A stretch of 59,842 nt of DNA, taken from Paenibacillus jilunlii. GTDB taxonomy: Bacteria > Bacillota > Bacilli > Paenibacillales > Paenibacillaceae. Position 1 is the first letter of the stretch. Every line of letters begins with the position of its first letter. Both the position numbers and the translations under genes were made by a program. The DNA lies in NCBI RefSeq assembly GCF_900102965.1, contig NZ_FNGM01000001.1:289096-348937 (forward strand). The letters run 5' to 3'. This document shows, in pieces, positions 51,252-59,842 of this stretch. The notes beneath the pieces were generated by a model. The model did no database searches. It was not told the DNA's origin and saw only the letters and a list, made by a program, of their open reading frames with translations.

Positions 51252-52646
51252 CTATTGCCCGTCAGTATGGGCTTTGAGAATCCGCAGCCCTTTGGGCAGA
51301 TGGTTTTTTAGCTGCCCGGAGCTGGCTTTGCCCCAGCTGACAGGAAGTCCGTCTACGGTAACTAATGTCCAACCGTGCAGATCGGGCGGAACTGGAAGAC
51401 TCTCGCCGCGCAGCCAAGCCTGAATATCCGGACTGTCTGCCGCCAGATCGTAGCTGCGTGCCGCCTGTTCCGGCTGGAGAGCCATAGCGAGGGCGTGTGC
51501 GGGTTCAATGCGGTTTTTCTTCAGATGGGCAATGTGCAGTCCCGCACGGGGGACCTTCAGCCCTTCCAAGAGGCCTGTATGCAAGCTGGCATTGAACGCT
51601 TCCGGCAGCAGGTACAGGGATTCTCCAAAGAGCAGAGGCACGCCTTGCCCGGTAAATCCCGGCAGCTCTCCGGAGGCCCAGCTCATAAATTGCTGGTAGG
51701 CATCGCGGGCGGTGGAAGCCGGCTTGCGGCTGGTCTTTCCGCGCCCGCTGCTGCGTTTACTGCGGCTGGGCGCCCCGTCTTCAGTGGCAGCCCTGCGGAG
51801 CAAAGCGACGAAATGGCCTTCGCCTTTTTCCAGATGAGGCCACAAGCGCTTCTCAGCAATCAGCTCCATATCAGGGTAATTGTCCAGAAACCGTGATATA
51901 GTCTCCTCATTCTCCTTGCGGTTAAAAGTACAGGTAGAGTAGGCCAGGCTGCCCCCCGGTTTCAGCATAATATAGGCATCCTGGAGAATATCCCATTGTC
52001 TTGCCGCACATATCTCTACATGCTCCACAGACCATTCGCCGATGGCGGCAGGGTCTTTGCGGAACATTCCTTCGCCCGAACAGGGCGCATCCAGCATAAT
52101 CCGGTCAAAAACCTGCGGAAAACGGCGGGACAGCTCACCCGGAGATGCGCAGGTTACAACAGCGTGGGAGATGCCGAGACGTTCGACATTCTCCGCCAGA
52201 ATCTTAGCCCGTTCCGGGTGAATCTCATTGGAAACGAGCAGTCCTTGTCCCTGCATCAGTGCGGCGATATGGGTAGTTTTGCCGCCGGGAGCTGCTGCAA
52301 GATCAAGCACGGTCTCACCGGGGCGGGGGGCCAGCAGTTCGGCTGCGGACATTGCGGAGGGCTCCTGAATATAATATAATCCGGCGGTATGATAAGCATG
52401 CCGTCCCGGCCGGGCGGGTTCCTCATAATAATATCCCGAAGGGCACCAGGGCACTGGCGTCAGGGGGAATAGATCTGCTGCGTGTTCAGCCGCTGCGCGG
52501 CCTGAAAGCGAGTTGCTTTTGAGCGTATTGAACCGCAGTCCCTGGGTCCGCCGGGCAGTGTAGCTCTCCAGAAAAGCGTCCGCCTCCTGCCCCAGCATCT
52601 CTCTAATGGCGGCAGTATAAGCGGCGGGGAGCCGTTCTTCATTCAT
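51252..52646 (-). CDS. Second RsmF/YebU-type rRNA cytosine-5 methyltransferase
   Basis: 464 residues, same layout as the protein at 47178: PVPWCPSGYYYEEPARPG, SAM loop LDLAAAPGGKTTHIA, catalytic DAPCSGEGMFRK and YSTCTF, an Arg/Ser/Lys-rich linker (about 295-320) and an RsmF-like C-terminal domain ending SWGKASSGQLKNHLPKGLR. Both catalytic cysteines are kept, so both paralogues should be active, probably on different cytosines or RNAs. AGAGGAG precedes ATG 52646. It is a single gene with its own terminator. Confidence 0.92.
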   Translation of the reverse strand: MNEERLPAAYTAAIREMLGQEADAFLESYTARRTQGLRFNTLKSNSLSGRAAAEHAADLFPLTPVPWCPSGYYYEEPARPGRHAYHTAGLYYIQEPSAMSAAELLAPRPGETVLDLAAAPGGKTTHIAALMQGQGLLVSNEIHPERAKILAENVERLGISHAVVTCASPGELSRRFPQVFDRIMLDAPCSGEGMFRKDPAAIGEWSVEHVEICAARQWDILQDAYIMLKPGGSLAYSTCTFNRKENEETISRFLDNYPDMELIAEKRLWPHLEKGEGHFVALLRRAATEDGAPSRSKRSSGRGKTSRKPASTARDAYQQFMSWASGELPGFTGQGVPLLFGESLYLLPEAFNASLHTGLLEGLKVPRAGLHIAHLKKNRIEPAHALAMALQPEQAARSYDLAADSPDIQAWLRGESLPVPPDLHGWTLVTVDGLPVSWGKASSGQLKNHLPKGLRILKAHTDGQ

Positions 52647-52819
52647 ACATCATTTCTCCTCTTGTCAAAATCTAAAAAGTTCTTATTAGTTGCTGTTTCA
52701 GGTGGATACCGATAAAATTAAGGTGTGGGAACTAAGCGTATCTGTAAATGTACATATATACAACTATATCATAATTGCCGGGTCTCATCGTAAATGGCAA
52801 TTGTAAAGGGGAATGCCTT

Positions 52820-53956
52820 ATGAATTTGCTGCAAGCGCTATTCTTCCCGCCGGAGCAACCCGGTGGTGTATCTTCTATGATTCCGTATCTGCAGGAACGC
52901 TTCCGTTCAAGCCGCTGGGACATGGATTTGTTCTGGCTGCCCAAGCGCATCCGGGGCAAGGGGCGGGAAGAGGTCAGTTTTGAAACCTTTGACTGGACCC
53001 TCTACGGCGAAAGTCCTGTTGTACAAAAATATATTCAGACCTACAAAGATTATATATGGTGGACCAAGCTGCGCATGAGCAAAAACTATGATCTGATCCA
53101 TGCCCATCATCCGATTGCCGGACTGGCAATGAAAAAAATCTATCCCGGGGTTCCTCTGATTCAAACGCTGCACTCCAGCTATGAACGCGAGCTGATTCTG
53201 AATGGAGCCATCCTTGAAGGCGGACTGGAGCATAAATTTCTCGTCTCGATTTACCGCGAACTGGAGCATGTCAGCGACCGGCTCATGACGGTGTCACGGT
53301 CTTTTGCCGATTACTTGGCCCCATACATTGACCAGCCTGACAGAATCGGAGTGATTCCGAATGGTTTTGATGAGAAAAGATTTAAGCCGGTGCCGCATGA
53401 CAACGACATCCCGCAGCTGGTAACGGTAACCCGCCTGGTACCGGCCAAAGGAATAGACACATTGTTCAAAGCCTGCGCCGAGCTGAAAAAACGCAATCAT
53501 GAATATGTGCTGCATATTATCGGTGATGGTCCTTCCCGTGCAGAACTGGAGCAGCTGGCACAGAATCTGGGCATTTATAATGAAACGATTTTTTACGGCT
53601 ATACGCTGCATCCGGAAGAATTTATGCCGTTCTTTGATATTTTTGTGCTGCCCTCCCGCGCGGAAGCCTTCGGATCGGTGTTTGCGGAGGCGGCGCTCAG
53701 CTGTCTGGCGCTGGTAGGCACCAATGTAGGCGGAATTCCGGAGCAGATTGAAGACGGAGTAAACGGCCTGTTGGTTGATCCGGATAATGAGGTGGCACTC
53801 GCGGATGCTCTGGAAAAAGTGATCAGCGATCCCGGATACCGCTACGAGCTGTCCCGTTCGGCCTGGGATAAAGCGAAAAGCTTGTATTCATTAACACGTG
53901 TAGCCAATGAGCTCAAAAAAACCTATCTGCAGTATCAGCCGGGAACGAAAGGGTGA
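52820..53956 (+). CDS. GT4-type glycosyltransferase
   Basis: 378-residue GT-B enzyme. The glycine loop is in FPPEQPGGVSSM, the acceptor-side His in AHHPIAGLAMKK, and the donor site in VTRLVPAKGIDTLFKA and SRAEAFGSVFAEAALS (the E-x7-E pair). It transfers a sugar from a nucleotide donor to an unknown acceptor, perhaps a lipid or polysaccharide. AAAGGGG supports ATG 52820. It has no polysaccharide neighbours; yhaO follows after 4 bases, so co-expression with DNA repair genes is a curious feature. Confidence 0.9.
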   Translation: MNLLQALFFPPEQPGGVSSMIPYLQERFRSSRWDMDLFWLPKRIRGKGREEVSFETFDWTLYGESPVVQKYIQTYKDYIWWTKLRMSKNYDLIHAHHPIAGLAMKKIYPGVPLIQTLHSSYERELILNGAILEGGLEHKFLVSIYRELEHVSDRLMTVSRSFADYLAPYIDQPDRIGVIPNGFDEKRFKPVPHDNDIPQLVTVTRLVPAKGIDTLFKACAELKKRNHEYVLHIIGDGPSRAELEQLAQNLGIYNETIFYGYTLHPEEFMPFFDIFVLPSRAEAFGSVFAEAALSCLALVGTNVGGIPEQIEDGVNGLLVDPDNEVALADALEKVISDPGYRYELSRSAWDKAKSLYSLTRVANELKKTYLQYQPGTKG

Positions 53957-53960
53957 GGCT

Positions 53961-55484
53961 ATGATTCCTTTTCGTTTTCTGCATGCCGCAGATCTGCATC
54001 TGGACAGCCGTTTTGCCGGACTGGCGCAGCTCCCGCAGGCTATACGCTCCTATTTAAGGGAGTCCACCTTCGCCGCCCTCGGGCGGCTTGTTGGCGTAGC
54101 GGTTCAGGAAGAGGTTGATTTTGTGGTCATCAGCGGGGATGTCTACGATATCTCAGACGCTTCACTGCAAGGGCAGCTGCGCTTTCAGGACGCGCTTCAG
54201 GAGCTGGGGAGACACGGCATTGCAGTGTTCCTGATTCATGGCAATCATGATCCGCTGGACGGGCCCCGCCTCAGCACCGAGCCTCCGGGGCATGTGACCG
54301 TATTCGGCGGCAGTGAACCAGGACAAGCTATTGCGCGGCGCCGCAGTGATGGTCAGGAGGTTGCTGTAGTCAGCGGAATTTCCTATCCTAGCGCCAAGGT
54401 GACAGAGAATACAGCTTTGCAATTTACACGCAGACCGGGAAGCGATTTGTATCATATTGCTCTTTTGCACGGGAACGTAGACGGAGATCCCCAGCATGAG
54501 ACTTATTCTCCCTGCAGCCGCAAAGATCTGATCGGGCGCGGATACGACTATTGGGCATTGGGTCATATACATAAACGCAGTATTCTGAATGAGCAGCCGC
54601 CGATTGTATATCCGGGGAACATCCAGGGACGCAGTGTCAAAGAGACAGGCCCCAAAGGATGCTATGTCGTGGATGTGAACGGGGAAGGTCAGGCAGCACT
54701 CCATTTTCACGAATTGGATGGGGTCCGCTGGCATGTCCGTGAACTCTCCATTGACGGCTTGGCGGATGAAGCGCAGTGGACCGGGGCCGTGGAACAGGCC
54801 GTGGAGGAGGTCAGGGACGAGTATCCGGAGCTGATGTCGGTGGTGCGCTTCCGGCTGACCGGACGAGGCCCTGTGCATAAAGCGCTGGCCGGGAAGGGGG
54901 CAGCAGAGGATCTGCTCGCTGAATTGCAGCGGCGGGAGGCCCTGCGCGCAGAACGCAAAGAGTACGCAGGTCTGGTCTGGACCGAAGGCTTCGCACTGGA
55001 AACAGGACTGGCCATTGACCGCGGGCGTCTGGTTCAGGAGGACAGCTTTCTTGGCGAAATGCTGCGTCTGGCCGGGCGGAGTGAACATTCTTCTGCCGAA
55101 TTCGAGGAACTGATGGACAGTGCGCTCAAGCCGCTGCTGGAGAGCCGTGAGCTGCGCAGGATCCTTGCTTCTGTCTCACCGGAGGAGAAGCTGGGCTGGC
55201 TGAGAAATGCAGCCGAGCTTGGAATTACCCTGCTTGCAGGGCTGGATGAGCATGCTGAAACCATGCCGGCCGGGGGAGAAAACCGGATGGGAGAAAATAT
55301 ACGCCAAGAACAGCTCCAGATAGATGCCGGAATGCTGACGGATGGGCTAAGTATGTCTCCTGTCTCAGAGGCCGAAAGCATAATGCAGAAAAAGAACGAC
55401 GAAGAGTTACAGCACGACACAGAACAAAAGGCACGGACTCAGGCGGTGAAGCCTATCCGGTGGGAACGGGGAGATGCCGGGTGA
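53961..55484 (+). CDS. yhaO: YhaO-like DNA exonuclease subunit (SbcD/Mre11 type)
   Basis: 507-residue metallophosphoesterase. Phosphodiesterase motifs HAADLHLDSRFAG, VISGDVYD, LIHGNHDPLD, LLHGNVDGD and LGHIHKR are complete. A long C-terminal part (about 290-507) ends in a polar, poorly conserved tail and probably binds YhaN. GAAAGGGTGAGG supports ATG 53961. It overlaps yhaN by 4 bases (GTGA), so the two subunits are made together. The pair acts like a short Mre11-Rad50 complex on DNA ends. Confidence 0.92.
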   Translation: MIPFRFLHAADLHLDSRFAGLAQLPQAIRSYLRESTFAALGRLVGVAVQEEVDFVVISGDVYDISDASLQGQLRFQDALQELGRHGIAVFLIHGNHDPLDGPRLSTEPPGHVTVFGGSEPGQAIARRRSDGQEVAVVSGISYPSAKVTENTALQFTRRPGSDLYHIALLHGNVDGDPQHETYSPCSRKDLIGRGYDYWALGHIHKRSILNEQPPIVYPGNIQGRSVKETGPKGCYVVDVNGEGQAALHFHELDGVRWHVRELSIDGLADEAQWTGAVEQAVEEVRDEYPELMSVVRFRLTGRGPVHKALAGKGAAEDLLAELQRREALRAERKEYAGLVWTEGFALETGLAIDRGRLVQEDSFLGEMLRLAGRSEHSSAEFEELMDSALKPLLESRELRRILASVSPEEKLGWLRNAAELGITLLAGLDEHAETMPAGGENRMGENIRQEQLQIDAGMLTDGLSMSPVSEAESIMQKKNDEELQHDTEQKARTQAVKPIRWERGDAG

Positions 55485-58400
55485 AAATAGAGGAGCTGCA
55501 GATTGGCGGATATGGCCGCCTGCATAACCGTGAAATGAAGCTGGACAGCGGGGTAAGCCTGCTCTATGGCCGCAATGAAGCCGGTAAAAGCACTACCTTG
55601 CAGTTCATACGCGCTATGCTCTTCGGCATTCCGGGCAGAATGAATCCCCTGGAACGCTATGAGCCTGCGCAAGGGGGACAGCATGGCGGAATGCTTGCCG
55701 CGCGTGACAGCGCAGGCGGACTGTGGAGAATCCGCCGGTATATGACAGGCGGAGAGACACCGGGCAGAAGCGAAAAGCTGCACATTACGGTTAGTTATCC
55801 CGACGGAAGAATCGAAGAAGCCAGCCAGACGGAGCTGGAGCGGCGTTTGCTTGGCGGCATTTCCCGCAGTATGTTCCGCCAGCTGTTTGCTGTCTCACTG
55901 GATGAGCTGCAGGAGCTTGGCGCGCTGCAGTCCGAGGAAATGAGCAGCTATCTGTTCCATGCCGGCATGGGGGGCGGCGGTGAGATAATGCGGGCCGAGC
56001 GGCGGCTGCAGCAGGACGCGGAGAAGCTCTACAAGCCGCGCGGGAAGGTGCAGGAAGCAGCCAGAATCCTGCAGTCGATTGAGAAGCTGGAGAGGGAGGT
56101 GGCCGAAAGCCGCTCCTATCTGCCCCGGTATAACCAGAATCTTGCGGCTTTGGAAACTGTAGAGCTGCAGCTAGAGCAGCTGGAGGACCGCCGGCGGATT
56201 GCTGCCGGCAGACTCGTTCACTTGCGCAAAGCCCAGGAGATCCGCGAGCTATGGCTGAAATGGAGCGAAGCCAAGCTGGAGCTGGCGGAGCTTCCGGTGA
56301 TCGCTTCTTTTCCTGAGCATGGAGCCGCCCGCTGGCGGACTCTGGAGGCAGAAGTGCAGAATGCCGAAGGGTTGGTATTCCGTCTTAAGAGGCAGCACAA
56401 CGAGCTTGCCGCTGAACTGGCAAAGCATCCGCCGGATGAACGGCTTCAAGCTCAAGGACCGCATCTCGAAGCTCTGGACCGCCGGCGCAGCAGCTATGAA
56501 GACAAAAAAGCCGAAGCAGAGCGCCTTGCGGCTGAGCTTGATGCGCTGCAAGTGCATCTGGAACGCATTCTGCGCGGCATTGGGGCAGGCTGGGGCATGG
56601 CCGAGCTGGCGGGCTTCTCCGCTACGGCGGCAGACCGGGAAGCCGCACGGCGCTTCGCGGCGGGCTTCAGCGCGTATGACCGCCGCATGGAGGCCCGGGA
56701 AGCGGAGCGGCAGGCGCTGCGCTCCCGCCTGGCCTCTGCCGCCGCTGCGCTGCAGGCGGCAGACCGGGCCCTGGCGCGCGAGCACGCCGCCGGTGCCGCC
56801 GACTTCGCGGGCTTAGCTGCGCGCAGCCCGCGCGAGCTGCTGCAGCTCTGGGACGAGCTGCAGCTGGCTGCCGAGCGCTGGCGCGAAGCGCAGCTCGGCG
56901 GAGAGCCGCTGCGCGGCCGCGGTGCCGCAGGCAGCGGCACCGGCAGTGCCGGGCGCCGCTCGCAGCGCTACCGGCGCCTCCTGCTGGCGGGCGCAGCGCT
57001 TACGCTGCTGCTGCCGCCAGCGCTGCGCTTGACCGGCGCACCGCCGGTCAGCGCCTGGGCCGCGCTCGGCCTGCTGGCCGCAGCGGACCTGGCCCTGTGG
57101 GTGGCCCTGCGCGCGGAGCGCAGGGCGGACGCGGCCCCGCCGGGGCACGGCGGGGAGGGCGATGCAGCCGCAGCGGAGATGCGGCGGCTGCGGGGGCTGC
57201 TGCTCTCCGGCGCGGAGCCGGAGAGCGGGCTTGGCCGGCCGGGGCAGCGGCAGCGGCCGGCGGGAGGCGTAAGCCCTGACGCCAGCGGGCTGGAGGCCGG
57301 CATGAAAGAGCTGCGCAGGCTCATGGACGCCTGGAACGCATGGCGGCAGCGCGTGGAAAAACTGGCTGCCGAACGGGAGGCCTGCCGGGTTGAGCTGGAC
57401 TCGCTTACGGGGCAGGAACTTGCACTCGCGGCAGAACTAGAGCAGGCTGAGGCTGATTTCACAGCGCTGGCCGGACGCTATGAGGAATGGCTGTGTGAAC
57501 GCAAGCTGCCTGACGGCCTCTCGCCAGAGGGCCTTCCCGATATATTCTCAATGGTGGAACAAGGCAACGAACTGCTGCGCCAGGAGCATAAGCTTACTGT
57601 GCGCCTGGGTACCTTGAAATCCGAGTGCTTTTCCTTTGAGCGGGAAGTATCAGCGTTGATGAATGAAGCCGGAATTGAAGCCGGACTTGAAGCTGGGAAT
57701 GGAACAGGAGCTGGGAAGATTGAAGGGGTAGAAATGGACTTGGGTTCGCCTGCTAATGCAGGCCGCCAAAATTTGTCTTCGTTTGACCCGGTGAATGGAT
57801 TAGAGCATTCTGCCGGAGCTGTTCAAGCTTTTCGAAGCTCAGACGGTGTTGCTGCCCCCGACCGGTCTGCTATGCCCAATGCTGCTGCGGCAGCCGGTCT
57901 TGAACATCCATTTTGGGATTCTAAGACCACCGCAGTCTCCGCTTCTCCGCTTCAACAACAATTCGAACCGGAGGGTTTATCTCTTCTCAGCTGGCTGGAA
58001 TTGAGAAAGCGGGAGTGGGATCTTCTACAGGTGGAACTGCTGCGCCGGGAAGGAATGAACGCCCGGCTGCTGGAGCTTAAGGAAGAGCTGGCAGTAAGCA
58101 GCAGGGAATTGGAGGAACTGTCACGCCGTTCCCGCGAATTGCTGCAACAAGGCGGGGCTGAGGATGGTGAGGAATTTCTGCGGCGGTCATCGGCTGTACA
58201 GCAGCGCATCGAGCTCACGAAATCGATCCGTCAATGGGAGCTGGCCATGTTCGGAGGCTGGGAGAATCAAGCCGCCGCTGGGCTGCTGACACTGCTGGAG
58301 ACTCATGATGAATACACTTTGGCCCAGGAACGGAATACTGCGGAGGAAACTGCGGTTAGTATTGAGGATGAACGCAATGCTTTGCTGCAGCATCGGGGCA

Positions 58401-58963
58401 AGCTGCTGCAGGAACGTGAATATTTGCTGGAGCGCGGGATGGATGATTCAGTCCTCCAGCAGTTGGAGGAGCAGCGGGCGGCGCTGCGGGTAATTGCAGG
58501 CCAATATGCAGTAACAGCATTGGCGGCTGAGCTTATGGGCAGAACGCGCCGTATCTATGAGCAGGAGAAGCAGCCGCAGGTGCTGCTGCTGGCTTCCGGG
58601 TATTTTGCCAAGCTGACGGAAGGGGAGTACCGGCGGGTAGTAATGACACTCGGCAGCAAGGAGTTAAAAGCGGAGCACAAAAACCTGGGGCTGCTGGACA
58701 GCAGCCTGCTCAGCCGGGGAACAGCGGAGCAGCTGTACCTGGCTATCCGGCTAGCGCTTGCAGAGACGATGTCACGGCAGGCGAATCTCCCGCTGCTGTT
58801 CGACGATCTGTTTGTTAATTTTGATGAACGCCGGCTGCATGCGGCACTCGCCCTGCTCGGCGAGCTGTCCGCAAAAAGGCAGATTATCATGATGACCTGC
58901 CACCGGCATGTGGTTGAAGCGGCAGCTAAGATCATTCCCGCAGCGTCGGTGATTTCCGTCTAG
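55481..58963 (+). CDS. yhaN: YhaN-like SMC/Rad50-type ATPase
   Basis: 1160 residues, against about 960 in Bacillus subtilis YhaN. Walker A GRNEAGKSTTLQF (about 29-41), long coiled coils, then near the C-terminus the signature LSRGTAEQLYLAIRLALAE (about 1076) and Walker B LLFDDLFVNFDERR. In the middle, about 498-544, there are two hydrophobic stretches that look like a membrane hairpin. Residues 390-620 are extremely Ala/Arg/Gly/Leu-rich, in DNA with very high GC (about 56640-57300), and 725-830 is a low-complexity spacer. GTG 55481 overlaps the yhaO stop. The ATPase should open DNA ends for YhaO. Confidence 0.9.
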   Translation: MKIEELQIGGYGRLHNREMKLDSGVSLLYGRNEAGKSTTLQFIRAMLFGIPGRMNPLERYEPAQGGQHGGMLAARDSAGGLWRIRRYMTGGETPGRSEKLHITVSYPDGRIEEASQTELERRLLGGISRSMFRQLFAVSLDELQELGALQSEEMSSYLFHAGMGGGGEIMRAERRLQQDAEKLYKPRGKVQEAARILQSIEKLEREVAESRSYLPRYNQNLAALETVELQLEQLEDRRRIAAGRLVHLRKAQEIRELWLKWSEAKLELAELPVIASFPEHGAARWRTLEAEVQNAEGLVFRLKRQHNELAAELAKHPPDERLQAQGPHLEALDRRRSSYEDKKAEAERLAAELDALQVHLERILRGIGAGWGMAELAGFSATAADREAARRFAAGFSAYDRRMEAREAERQALRSRLASAAAALQAADRALAREHAAGAADFAGLAARSPRELLQLWDELQLAAERWREAQLGGEPLRGRGAAGSGTGSAGRRSQRYRRLLLAGAALTLLLPPALRLTGAPPVSAWAALGLLAAADLALWVALRAERRADAAPPGHGGEGDAAAAEMRRLRGLLLSGAEPESGLGRPGQRQRPAGGVSPDASGLEAGMKELRRLMDAWNAWRQRVEKLAAEREACRVELDSLTGQELALAAELEQAEADFTALAGRYEEWLCERKLPDGLSPEGLPDIFSMVEQGNELLRQEHKLTVRLGTLKSECFSFEREVSALMNEAGIEAGLEAGNGTGAGKIEGVEMDLGSPANAGRQNLSSFDPVNGLEHSAGAVQAFRSSDGVAAPDRSAMPNAAAAAGLEHPFWDSKTTAVSASPLQQQFEPEGLSLLSWLELRKREWDLLQVELLRREGMNARLLELKEELAVSSRELEELSRRSRELLQQGGAEDGEEFLRRSSAVQQRIELTKSIRQWELAMFGGWENQAAAGLLTLLETHDEYTLAQERNTAEETAVSIEDERNALLQHRGKLLQEREYLLERGMDDSVLQQLEEQRAALRVIAGQYAVTALAAELMGRTRRIYEQEKQPQVLLLASGYFAKLTEGEYRRVVMTLGSKELKAEHKNLGLLDSSLLSRGTAEQLYLAIRLALAETMSRQANLPLLFDDLFVNFDERRLHAALALLGELSAKRQIIMMTCHRHVVEAAAKIIPAASVISV

Positions 58964-59100
58964 GGCCTAATTCTGCATATCTCACCATCGTGCGATAAGA
59001 AGCGCCTTAGAAAACTCATTTGTCAGAGCCGCATGGAAAAAAGGTACAAACGCCAATGGACCCTCATCCGCAGGAATCCGCCTCGCGCAGGAATCAGCGC

Positions 59101-59280
59101 AATTAAAGGTAAAAGTATCTGTGAGTCGTCCTCGCCCGTGGGAATCGCCGGAGTATAAGGTGAAAAAACCGTTTAACCGTCCTCGCCCTCGGGGGTCGTC
59201 TCAATCAAAAGTAAAAATGCCTTTCAATCGTCCTCGCCCGCGGGGAACGCCTGAATCAAAAGTGAAAATACCAGGTAGGC
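59101..59280. repeat. 51-base tandem array that keeps an open reading frame
   Basis: Three full units (59101-59151, 59152-59202, 59203-59253) and a partial fourth. Each reads AATCAAAAGTAAAAATGCC-like core plus CGTCCTCGCCCGCGGGG-like tail. Because 51 is a multiple of 3, a frame from 59121 to 59387 encodes a 17-residue repeat (NRPRPRG..SKVKMPF), but there is no ribosome site, so I do not call a gene. 58964-59100 holds weaker unit remnants. Confidence 0.75.
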
Positions 59281-59424
59281 GATCCCAAAGGACTGATTAT
59301 CCGTTTCGCCTGGTAAAAAGCATATTCTATTCCATACGCAGAACGCAAACGCACTATGGCAAGTTGAGACTGCTTCACTTTCTTTGAATCGGCCCCGTGG
59401 GAATTCGGAGTCAGGCGGGGGAAG

Positions 59425-59560
59425 GCGAAATAACAGCAGAGATCGGTTGTTAGAGCGCCGCAAGGGGACTACGAGGTAAACATACTTTGATTTCGCCAGG
59501 AGTAAGCTAGCAGGTGGAATGAGCGGTAAATGTGCCATTGATTTCGGCGGTGGGGATGGC
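59425..59560. repeat. Degenerate 50-51-base units
   Basis: AACAGCAGAGATCGGTTGTT (59432) resembles the hairpin units at 50611-51127. GAGGTAAACATACTTTGATTTCG (from 59473) and GCGGTAAATGTGCCATTGATTTCG (from 59523) are 50 bases apart and resemble the window's first units. Mixed members of one family therefore lie next to each other. Confidence 0.6.
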
Positions 59561-59792
59561 CAAGTGGAAAAAGGAAACCTAATTTCCTCAGAAAAAAACA
59601 ATCATGAGGTTTAAGTGGAAAAAGGGAACTTTATTCAGTAATATTTCCTTATGTGGAGCATAATAGGCTATATTAGTGTACCTTTTTCCACTTAACCTAC
59701 CGAGTTGCTTGATGCTCAGGCAAATTAGTTATACTTATTCCACCTAACCAGCAAACGAAGTGTCGAAAAGATACTTACTCTCCTTACACAAC
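59556..59792. repeat. Long dispersed repeat, copy B
   Basis: Aligns along its length with 50761-51012. AAGTGGAAAAAGG motifs lie at 59562 and 59613 and the inverse CCTTTTTCCACTTA at 59681. The fourth motif (TTATTCCACCTAA, near 59746) is shortened. It is again preceded and followed by 51-base-type units. Non-coding. Confidence 0.8.
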
Positions 59793-59807
59793 CTTCTTGA
59801 CACTAGC

Positions 59808-59842
59808 AATCGCCGCAATCAAAGGTAAAAATACCTTTGAAT
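59808..59842. repeat. Start of another 51-base unit at the window edge
   Basis: GCCGCAATCAAAGG continues into AAAGGTA-N4-TACCTTT (59821-59838), the perfect form of the unit core. The array evidently continues beyond the window. Confidence 0.65.

Noticed and set aside
59101..59280. CRISPR array
   Set aside because: Units are contiguous with no unique spacers of constant length, divergence runs through the whole unit, and no cas gene is present.

Overview
The window looks like a chromosome segment of a Paenibacillus-type endospore-forming Firmicute. The signs are moderate GC content, strong AGGAGG-type ribosome sites with frequent GTG and TTG starts, sigma-A promoters of Bacillus type, and many Bacillus-like genes (cshA, yitT, yugP, fer, pfkA, ytpB, yhaO/yhaN, relQ, a YjcZ-like sporulation peptide, 6S RNA). 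I see no phage, insertion sequence, CRISPR array, tRNA or rRNA.\n\nLayout. 1-437 is a repeat-rich leader. 438-4097 is an operon-like run: CapA-type phosphatase, glycerophosphodiester phosphodiesterase, FAH-fold enzyme and DUF92 membrane kinase-like protein. TetR, a YfmR-like ABC-F protein, a TPR protein and a hypothetical protein follow to 7990. The minus strand then holds a phosphodiester-glycosidase-fold protein, an M42 peptidase, a LapA-like membrane protein, oligoendopeptidase F (with two plausible starts) and two small proteins. csp, an MFS transporter, a tetraprenyl-beta-curcumene synthase and pfkA lead into a persulfide-detoxification operon (17338-20164): one protein fusing CoA-persulfide reductase, rhodanese, TusA and DsrE2 domains, then the persulfide sensor CstR, with two matched operators over the promoter. 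20394-28649 holds a secreted phytase-like protein, MATE, a DUF4015 protein, YitT and the RNA helicase CshA with a long leader. 28719-33760 holds a tiny sporulation protein, YesL-like DUF624, 6S RNA, DUF1499, Tpx, rhomboid, a GltC-like regulator and YugP.\n\n34693-38031 is a nitrogen-type operon: the ammonium channel Amt, a GlnD/GlnE-like DUF294 nucleotidyltransferase and a DnaQ-type exonuclease, with a perfect GlnR/TnrA-type box just downstream of the promoter. No GlnK gene is present beside amt. Next come a JAMM peptidase, a TlpA-like thioredoxin, citramalate synthase, DNA polymerase IV, ferredoxin and an L,D-transpeptidase. The run pyrD - relQ - DUF309 - RsmF-like methyltransferase - RsuA-like pseudouridine synthase - Cof phosphatase follows. 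A second RsmF-like methyltransferase, a GT4 glycosyltransferase and the YhaO/YhaN nuclease-ATPase pair complete the coding part.\n\nThree intergenic zones (1-340, 13430-13700, 50560-51130) and the last 880 bases are filled with related dispersed repeats: 51-53-base tandem units with small hairpins, and a roughly 230-base element carrying repeated and inverted TAAGTGGAAAAAGG motifs. The most interesting points are the CstR-controlled four-domain sulfur protein, the amt-DUF294-exonuclease operon, the dual-start PepF and the modular repeats. Function calls rest on reading translated motifs; no database search was possible.
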